The notes beneath the pieces were generated by a model. It was not told the origin of the DNA. It worked only from the letters and a program-made list of their open reading frames with translations, and made no database searches. Both the position numbers and the translations under genes were made by a program. From NCBI RefSeq assembly GCF_003260015.1, contig NZ_QCXS01000003.1, positions 362,315-426,314 on the forward strand: a stretch of 64,000 nucleotides of DNA. Reading direction: 5' to 3'. This document shows positions 58,650 to 64,000 of the stretch, piece after piece (the first letter of the stretch is position 1; each line of letters begins with the position of its first letter). The stretch comes from Nakamurella deserti (GTDB taxonomy: Bacteria > Actinomycetota > Actinomycetes > Mycobacteriales > Nakamurellaceae).

Positions 58650-60302
58650 TCAGGAGGTCTTGTAGGCCTTGAGCAGGTCGGGCCAGCCGAAGCCGGTCAG
58701 GACCAGGCCCTGGGTGCTCTCCGACCAGACGCCGGCGCCCTGCTGGAAGTAGATCGGCACGTCCGGCATGTCCTTGCCGAGCACCGCCTGGGCGGCGTTG
58801 AACTGGGTGGCGGCGGCCGCCGGATCGGTTTCGGCGTTGGCCTTGTCGATCAGCGCCTGGAACTCCGGCGACGCGTAGGTCATCCAGTTCGACGAGCCGC
58901 CGTCGGTGAACCGCGGCACCAGCATGTTCTCCATCGTCGGGTAGTCGATGGCCCAGCCCCAGCGGATCGGGCCCGGGGCCTCGAACGCCTGCGCGATGCC
59001 CTTGTACGTGGTGCGGTCGGCCACCGAGTTCACCGAGCAGGCGACGCCGAGGGTGTCGGTGATGCTCTGGCAGACCGAGGTGAAGAGGGTGTTCTGCGGG
59101 GCGAGGGTGGTGATGACGACGTCACCGGGAAAGGACGTCTTCGCCCACAGCGCCTTGGCCTTCTCCGGGTCGTACGAACAGTTCTCGCCGCAGGCGCCGG
59201 CCTGGTAGCCGGGCAGTGCCGGTGAGACCCAGCCGTCGGCGGGGGTGGCCGCACCCGGCAGCAGCGCCTTGACGATGCTCTCCCGGTCGATGGCCATGGA
59301 CAGCGCGATGCGCACGTTCGGGTCGGCGTACTTCTCCTGGTACAGCGGGATCTGCATGTCCATCATGCTGGTGCCGGTGACCAGGGCGCTGGAGTTCGGG
59401 AAGTCGTCCTGGAACGTCGGCAGGTAGGCCGACGGCACCGGGGCGTAGTCCAACTGGTCGCCCTGCACCGCGGTGTAGGCGGCGGTGTCCTCGGAGAAGC
59501 TGATGAAGTTGATGGCGTCGGCCTTGCCGGCGTCCTCGTGGTCGTAGCCGACGGTCTTGACCAGGTCGACCTCCTGGCCGGGGATCAGGCTGGTCATCGT
59601 GTACGGCCCGTTGCCCACCGGCAGCTTCGCGTAGGCCTCGGGATCGGCGAAGAACGAGGTCGGCATCGGATAGAAGATCGAGTAGCCCAGGATCGACGGG
59701 AAGCTCGCCATCGGCTTGGCCAGCGTCACCGAGAACTGGTGGTCACCCAGCTTCTTCAGCCCCGACAACGTCGTGGCCGTCGGTTCCGGTGCCGTGTCGG
59801 AGCCTTCGGGGGCGGCGGGGTTCAGCGCCTCGTAGCCCTCGATGAGGCTGAAGTAGCTCGAAGACTGGGCCGCGTTCGGTCCGTAGGCGGAGTAGTTCCA
59901 GGCGTCGACGTAGCTGTCGGCGGTGACCGGGGTGCCGTCGGAGAAGGTGTAGTCCGGCTTCAGCGTGATGGTGAACGTGGTGGCGTCGGTGGTCTCGATG
60001 GACTCGGCGTTGGCGTTGTAGGGGGTCAGCGTGTCGTCGTAGCGGACCAGGCCGGTCCACACCATGTCCATCACCCGGGTGGTGGCGGTGTCCACCGTCA
60101 TCGGGATGATCGGGTCGGTGGTGATGGCGTTGGAGATCCGGAGGGTGCCACCGCCGCCGCCGGAGTCGGCACCGGAGCCGCTGCCGCCCCCCGCAGCGGT
60201 GGAGCTCGGTGCGTCACCGGAGGTCTCGGAGGAACAGCCGGCGGTGATGAGGGCGAGGGCGACCAGAGCGGTCAGCCCCGCCGTCAGCCTGGAGGTGCGC
60301 AT
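58650..60302 (-). CDS. ABC transporter substrate-binding lipoprotein, OppA/DppA type
   Basis: This 550-residue exported protein has the lipobox ALITAGC ending at about residue 23, a Ser/Gly linker of 35 residues and an SBP_bac_5-type domain (RISNAITTDPI, VWTGLVRYDDTLTPYNANAES, then DVVITTLAPQN). The family binds oligopeptides, dipeptides, nickel, opines or glycosides. AAGGAG lies before ATG 60302. It is followed by four transporter genes; a dehydrogenase/aminotransferase pair lies upstream. Confidence 0.92.
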   Translation of the reverse strand: MRTSRLTAGLTALVALALITAGCSSETSGDAPSSTAAGGGSGSGADSGGGGGTLRISNAITTDPIIPMTVDTATTRVMDMVWTGLVRYDDTLTPYNANAESIETTDATTFTITLKPDYTFSDGTPVTADSYVDAWNYSAYGPNAAQSSSYFSLIEGYEALNPAAPEGSDTAPEPTATTLSGLKKLGDHQFSVTLAKPMASFPSILGYSIFYPMPTSFFADPEAYAKLPVGNGPYTMTSLIPGQEVDLVKTVGYDHEDAGKADAINFISFSEDTAAYTAVQGDQLDYAPVPSAYLPTFQDDFPNSSALVTGTSMMDMQIPLYQEKYADPNVRIALSMAIDRESIVKALLPGAATPADGWVSPALPGYQAGACGENCSYDPEKAKALWAKTSFPGDVVITTLAPQNTLFTSVCQSITDTLGVACSVNSVADRTTYKGIAQAFEAPGPIRWGWAIDYPTMENMLVPRFTDGGSSNWMTYASPEFQALIDKANAETDPAAAATQFNAAQAVLGKDMPDVPIYFQQGAGVWSESTQGLVLTGFGWPDLLKAYKTS

Positions 60303-60429
60303 GGGACTCCTTGGGACGGGAACGGGACGGGCAGGGAGGGACGGACGACGTCGGCGCTGACGGGGGAACAAGCACCCGGCCGCACGGGGCGGGCGCGGTG
60401 GGCTGCGGCGGCGGCCGCCCGGCGGGCCG

Positions 60430-61467
60430 TCAGTACCCCCGGTCCGGGTCGTACCGGTTGAGCAGCGGTTCGCCGTCCAGCCACCGGCGGAGATTGCGGC
60501 AGAACAGGTCGGTGATGAGGCCGTTCTCGGTGGCGACGGTGGACGCCGAGTGCGGCGAGATCAGCACGGTGTCCAGGTCCCACAGTGGGGACGTGGTCGG
60601 CAGCGGCTCGACGGCGGCGACGTCCAGGGCGGCACCGCCGAGCCGGCCTTCGACGAGGGCGGCGATCATCGCCTCCTCGTCCACGACCTGACCGCGGGCG
60701 ATGTTGACCAGCACGGCCCCGGGCTTCACCAGGTCGAAACTCACTGCACTGATGAGCTTCTTGGTCTCGGTGGTGAGCGGGCAGGCCAGCACGACGCCGT
60801 CCGTCACCGGCAGCACCCGGTCGATCTCGGAGAACGCCACACTGTCCACGACCCCCGGCGCGGTGCTGGTACCGCCGGGTCGCACCGCGGCCGTCACGTG
60901 CACGTCCAGCGCGGCCAGCCTGGCCGCCGTCGCGCGCCCGACGGCGCCCAGCCCGACGACCAGAACCCGTTGCCCGGCCAGATTCCGGCTGGTGTAGCGG
61001 GTCCACCGGTGCTGCTGCTGCCACTGCCGCAGCTGCGGGAAGCCCTTGGCGAAATGGAAGAGGGCGGCGACCGCGAACTCCGCCAGCGGGACCGCGTGCA
61101 CCCCCGCCGCGGTGGTCACGACGACCCGGGACAGATCGAGGTCGAACCGCGGGATCACCTGTCCCACACCGGCGCTGGTGGCCTGGATCCACTTCAGGTT
61201 CGGGAAGTTGGCGGTGGCCCGCTCCGGCTCCCGGCGGTCGAAGTCGAAGCTGATGTCGGCCCGCGCCAGCATCTCGTGCCAGTGCCGGTCCTGCGCGGCG
61301 GTCAGCACCGGCAGGTCGCCGCCGTGGTCGGCGACGTACCGGGGCGTCGCCAGGAAGCTGGGCTCGTAGAGCACGTCGAGGCGCTCGTCGACGGCCCGGA
61401 TCGCCGCCACGTGCTCGGGCTCCAACGGCGAGGAGATGACCACCGTCACGGTCTCCGGGGTCGTCAC
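60430..61467 (-). CDS. D-2-hydroxyacid dehydrogenase
   Basis: The 345-residue NAD-dependent protein has the nucleotide loop VLVVGLGAVGRATAARLAAL (near residue 162), the catalytic Arg in VNIARGQVVDEEA (near 251), the Glu in AVEPLPTTSPLW and the His in ISPHSAST (near 305). The family reduces 2-keto acids to D-2-hydroxyacids. Start GTG 61467 overlaps the aminotransferase stop (GTGA). The two enzymes could interconvert an amino acid, a keto acid and a hydroxy acid brought in by the adjacent transporter. Confidence 0.92.
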   Translation of the reverse strand: MTTPETVTVVISSPLEPEHVAAIRAVDERLDVLYEPSFLATPRYVADHGGDLPVLTAAQDRHWHEMLARADISFDFDRREPERATANFPNLKWIQATSAGVGQVIPRFDLDLSRVVVTTAAGVHAVPLAEFAVAALFHFAKGFPQLRQWQQQHRWTRYTSRNLAGQRVLVVGLGAVGRATAARLAALDVHVTAAVRPGGTSTAPGVVDSVAFSEIDRVLPVTDGVVLACPLTTETKKLISAVSFDLVKPGAVLVNIARGQVVDEEAMIAALVEGRLGGAALDVAAVEPLPTTSPLWDLDTVLISPHSASTVATENGLITDLFCRNLRRWLDGEPLLNRYDPDRGY

Positions 61468-62687
61468 CGGCCCGCCTCCGCCACGGCGGTCAGGGCGGTG
61501 GTCATCCGGTCCAGCGCCGCGTTCCAACTGATTTCCTCACGGGCGTAACAGATCCGGAAGCGCCCGATCCCGGACGGACCGAACTGGTAGCCCGGGCTGA
61601 CCACGACGCCGGCCTCGTCCTGCAGGACCCGGGCCACCTCCACATCGCTGATGCCGAGCGCGGACACGTCCGGCCACAGGTAGGCGGTGCCGGCGCCGGG
61701 CTCGACCCGCAGGCCCGGTACCGAGCGCAGCGCCTCGACGGTCGTCTTCTGGATGGCCTGCAGCTCCAGGACCCGGTCGGCGACGAACTCGTGGTCGTCG
61801 ACCAGCCACCGGGTCATCACGTGCTGGGCGTAGGCGGGCGCCCGCAGGCACGACATGGCCATCATCTGCTCGATGGCGTCGATGACCGCCGCGCCGGCGA
61901 CCACCGCACCGACCCGGTAGCCGCTCAACGACTCGGTCTTGGAGCCGCCGAGCATGGTGACGGTCCGCTCGGCCATCCCCGGCTCGGCCGCGAGGTGGGT
62001 GAAGACGGCGTTGTCGTAGACCAGCCGGCAGTAGAGCTGGTCGACCACGACCAGGAAGTCGTCCCGGACCGCCAGCCGCGCGAGCCCGGCGATCGTCGCC
62101 GCGGTGAACACCGCGCCGGTCGGGTTGTTCGGGTTGGAGGTGAGCAGCAGCCGGATACCGTTGCGGCTCACCGTCTCCAGCGCGTCCAGGTCCAGCTGCG
62201 GTCCGTCCGGCGAGTCGACCATCGGCACCCGCACCACCTCGGCACCGAGGAAGCGCAGCATCCGCTCGACGAACAGGTACTCGGGGTCGGCCAATGCGAC
62301 CACGTCACCGTGGTCGACCAGCGCGCTCAGGGTGGCGAACAGCCCGCCCTGGGTGCCGGTGGTCATCGCCAGGTTCCGCTCGGGGTCGACGTCGATCCCC
62401 ATCAGCGTCGAGATCGACGCGGCACAGATCGCCCGCACCCCGCCGTTGCCGCGGTAGGCGGTGTAGGCCTGTTCCCCGTCACCGGCGGCGGTGGCGAAGG
62501 TGGGCAGCGCCCACGCCGGCGGCGCGAACCGGACGGTGTCGAAGTGGGTGGTGTCCAGGAGTCCGTGCCCGGTGCCGTTGAGCCGCAGCGACAGGTCGGC
62601 GTCGCGGACCGACATCCCGATGAGCGGCGCCCGCTCGGGGAGGTGGGTGCGGCGCAACCTGGTCGATTCGACGGACCGGATACTCAA
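61464..62687 (-). CDS. Class I/II pyridoxal-phosphate aminotransferase
   Basis: This 407-residue PLP enzyme has TTGTQGGLFATLSALV (phosphate region near 109), LTSNPNNPTGAVFTAATI (near 180) and the PLP lysine in GGSKTESLSGYRVG (near 248). The start is TTG 62687, supported by AAGGAGA six bases upstream; no ATG or GTG fits as well. It lies 240 bases downstream of the LysR gene on the same strand and overlaps the dehydrogenase gene. Confidence 0.9.
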   Translation of the reverse strand: MSIRSVESTRLRRTHLPERAPLIGMSVRDADLSLRLNGTGHGLLDTTHFDTVRFAPPAWALPTFATAAGDGEQAYTAYRGNGGVRAICAASISTLMGIDVDPERNLAMTTGTQGGLFATLSALVDHGDVVALADPEYLFVERMLRFLGAEVVRVPMVDSPDGPQLDLDALETVSRNGIRLLLTSNPNNPTGAVFTAATIAGLARLAVRDDFLVVVDQLYCRLVYDNAVFTHLAAEPGMAERTVTMLGGSKTESLSGYRVGAVVAGAAVIDAIEQMMAMSCLRAPAYAQHVMTRWLVDDHEFVADRVLELQAIQKTTVEALRSVPGLRVEPGAGTAYLWPDVSALGISDVEVARVLQDEAGVVVSPGYQFGPSGIGRFRICYAREEISWNAALDRMTTALTAVAEAGR

Positions 62688-62927
62688 CGGGTTTCTCCTT
62701 CACGCACGGGGCGGTGGCGGCAGACGATTGTGCCCGGGACCGGCGGTGAACACCGACAATGCGCCGCGACACGGACAGAATGGTTCCGGCAATGTCTCCG
62801 TAACATTTGTCGGATACCTGCCGCCGCATTTCCGGGAAATGCGGACCGCACCGCGGCTGCATTCATCCTCAGCGGCGGGCGCGGTGCTGCACAAGCGCGG
62901 GATGCTGTCGTGACCGGTGAAGTTCTC

Positions 62928-63884
62928 CTAACAGATTCCCCCGGTTCGCCCCGCGTCCACCGACCCACCGGGGGCCGCCGCGGGCCGTCGCCCACCCAGC
63001 GCGTCGGCCAGCGTCTGCAGGGTCGCCCGCAGCGCCGGGCGCGGCCCGGTCGCGGCCCGCCAGACGCCGTAGATGCGCCGGACCGGCGCCGACGCCACCG
63101 TCAGCGCCCGCACCTCGGCGGGTAGCGGACCGCGGCCCATGCGCGGCACCAGCGCCAGACCCAGTCCGGCGCCGACCATCTCGATCTGACTGGCGTACTC
63201 GGTGACCATGTGGCCGAACCTGGCCGGGCCCGGCGCGGCCCGGTAGGCGTGCAGCAGGAAGTCGTGCGCCACCGACCCGGGTTCGTACAGCCACGCCTCG
63301 TCGGCGAGGTCCTCGAAATCGACGCTGGCGGCGCCGGCCAGCCGGTGGGTGACGGGCACCAGCACGTCGGAGACGTCGTCGCCGAGCTGACGGGCGTCCA
63401 TCCCCTCGGGCAGTGACAGCGGCATGCCCTTCCAGTCGTGGGCGATGGCCAGATCCACCGAACCGCGGGTGACCAGGTCCACCGCCCGGTGCGAATCCAC
63501 CTCGAGCACCTGAACGGTCAGTTCGGGATGGGCCTGCGTCAGATCGCGGACCGCACGCGGCAACAATCCGCGGGCCGCGGTCGCGAATGCCGCGACTTTC
63601 ATCTCCCCGCGGACCGTCGCCCCGTGCGCCTGCAATTGCGCGCTCATCGCCTCGAGCTCGTTGATGACGCGGCCGGCCGACTCCGCCATGATGCGACCGG
63701 CGTCGGTGAGGGTGACGGTGCGGCCGCGGCGCTCGATGAGCACCTGGCGGACGTCACGCTCCAGCCGGGCGATCTGCTGCGACACGGCCGACGGCGTGTA
63801 ACCGAGCGTCCCGGCGGCCGCCGTCATCGACCCGTGCACGGCCAGCGCCGCGATCGCCCGCAGCCCGGCCAGGCTGACGTTCAC
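62928..63884 (-). CDS. LysR-family transcriptional regulator
   Basis: This 318-residue protein has an N-terminal winged helix (GLRAIAALAVHGSMTAAAGT and GYTPSAVSQQIARLERDV, about 7-52) and a type 2 periplasmic-binding-like effector domain (about 92-290). LysR regulators usually control adjacent genes. It reads in the same direction as the aminotransferase-dehydrogenase-transporter cluster, which is its probable target. GTG 63884 is the start. No gene is visible in 62688-62927 or 63885-64000. Confidence 0.92.
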   Translation of the reverse strand: MNVSLAGLRAIAALAVHGSMTAAAGTLGYTPSAVSQQIARLERDVRQVLIERRGRTVTLTDAGRIMAESAGRVINELEAMSAQLQAHGATVRGEMKVAAFATAARGLLPRAVRDLTQAHPELTVQVLEVDSHRAVDLVTRGSVDLAIAHDWKGMPLSLPEGMDARQLGDDVSDVLVPVTHRLAGAASVDFEDLADEAWLYEPGSVAHDFLLHAYRAAPGPARFGHMVTEYASQIEMVGAGLGLALVPRMGRGPLPAEVRALTVASAPVRRIYGVWRAATGPRPALRATLQTLADALGGRRPAAAPGGSVDAGRTGGIC

Positions 63885-64000
63885 GCGGCCGTCCCCGGCG
63901 GCCGGCCGCCGACCGCCGACGTCGGCCGGGACCGGCGGACCGCCACCCGCGGCCGGGTACCCGTCACCGATTCCCCCGGCCGGGGCGGGCGGGAGTCGGG

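Overview
The window is GC-rich chromosomal DNA from an actinobacterium. Evidence for this is the glp-rimJ-glpR(sepX) divisome cluster, GTGA/ATGA start-stop overlaps in almost every operon, many GTG starts, F420-type LLM and TipA-type proteins, and very high GC3. The gene set resembles Frankineae-type genera such as Nakamurella or Geodermatophilaceae relatives, but this is an inference from gene content and was not verified. No prophage, insertion sequence or CRISPR array is visible.

Layout. 1-10 kb: a galactoside regulon, with a minus-strand operon (Tat lipoprotein binding protein, two permeases, GH42 beta-galactosidase, DeoR repressor, GH36 alpha-galactosidase running off the left edge) divergent from galT-galK. 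A promoter/operator arrangement is readable between them. 10-16 kb: an SDR dehydrogenase, homocysteine S-methyltransferase, then gabT divergent from an XRE-cupin regulator and gabD, with two tandem operator-like dyads. 16-22 kb: a DUF3892-like protein, an ECF sigma factor coupled to an alkyltransferase, a frameshifted small gene, and a PotABCD-type ABC transporter. 22-27 kb: a GT4 glycosyltransferase, an alpha/alpha-toroid-like protein and GH130 in one operon, then a septum-formation-family lipoprotein-like protein. 27-30.5 kb: small acetyltransferase and membrane proteins, then a truncated alanyl-tRNA synthetase paralog followed directly by a separate transcription unit for a 54-nt tRNA-like RNA. 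30.5-37 kb: polysaccharide deacetylase, aspartate 4-decarboxylase, DUF5995 protein, GGDEF-EAL protein and tRNA-Ala(CGC). 37-45.5 kb: comB-like gene, glpR/sepX, rimJ, glp, 5-FTHF cyclo-ligase, FmdB, SAF protein, mscL and mogA. 45.5-51 kb: a hydrolase and a biotin ECF transporter operon that contains an acyl-CoA ligase and a thiolase. 51-54 kb: TipA regulator, GtrA protein and a Gfo/Idh oxidoreductase. 53.7-63.9 kb: a long minus-strand cluster of LysR regulator, aminotransferase, D-2-hydroxyacid dehydrogenase, a complete Opp/Dpp transporter and an LLM oxidoreductase. The last 116 bases hold nothing I recognise.

The most striking system is at 28926-30480. An alanyl-tRNA synthetase paralog lacks the editing and C-Ala domains. 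It is followed by an RNA with its own sigma70-like promoter and intrinsic terminator. That RNA can fold into a tRNA acceptor stem with G3:U70, A73 and an encoded CCA, plus a canonical T-arm, but it has no normal D or anticodon arm. I infer a synthetase/minihelix-like substrate pair that could supply activated alanine (or another amino acid) outside translation.

A second theme is that several genes are followed by degenerate tandem copies of their own last codons, including the stop codon (aspartate 4-decarboxylase, the small protein at 44682, the septum-formation protein, and probably gabT and mmuM). This suggests a local 3-prime-end duplication process.
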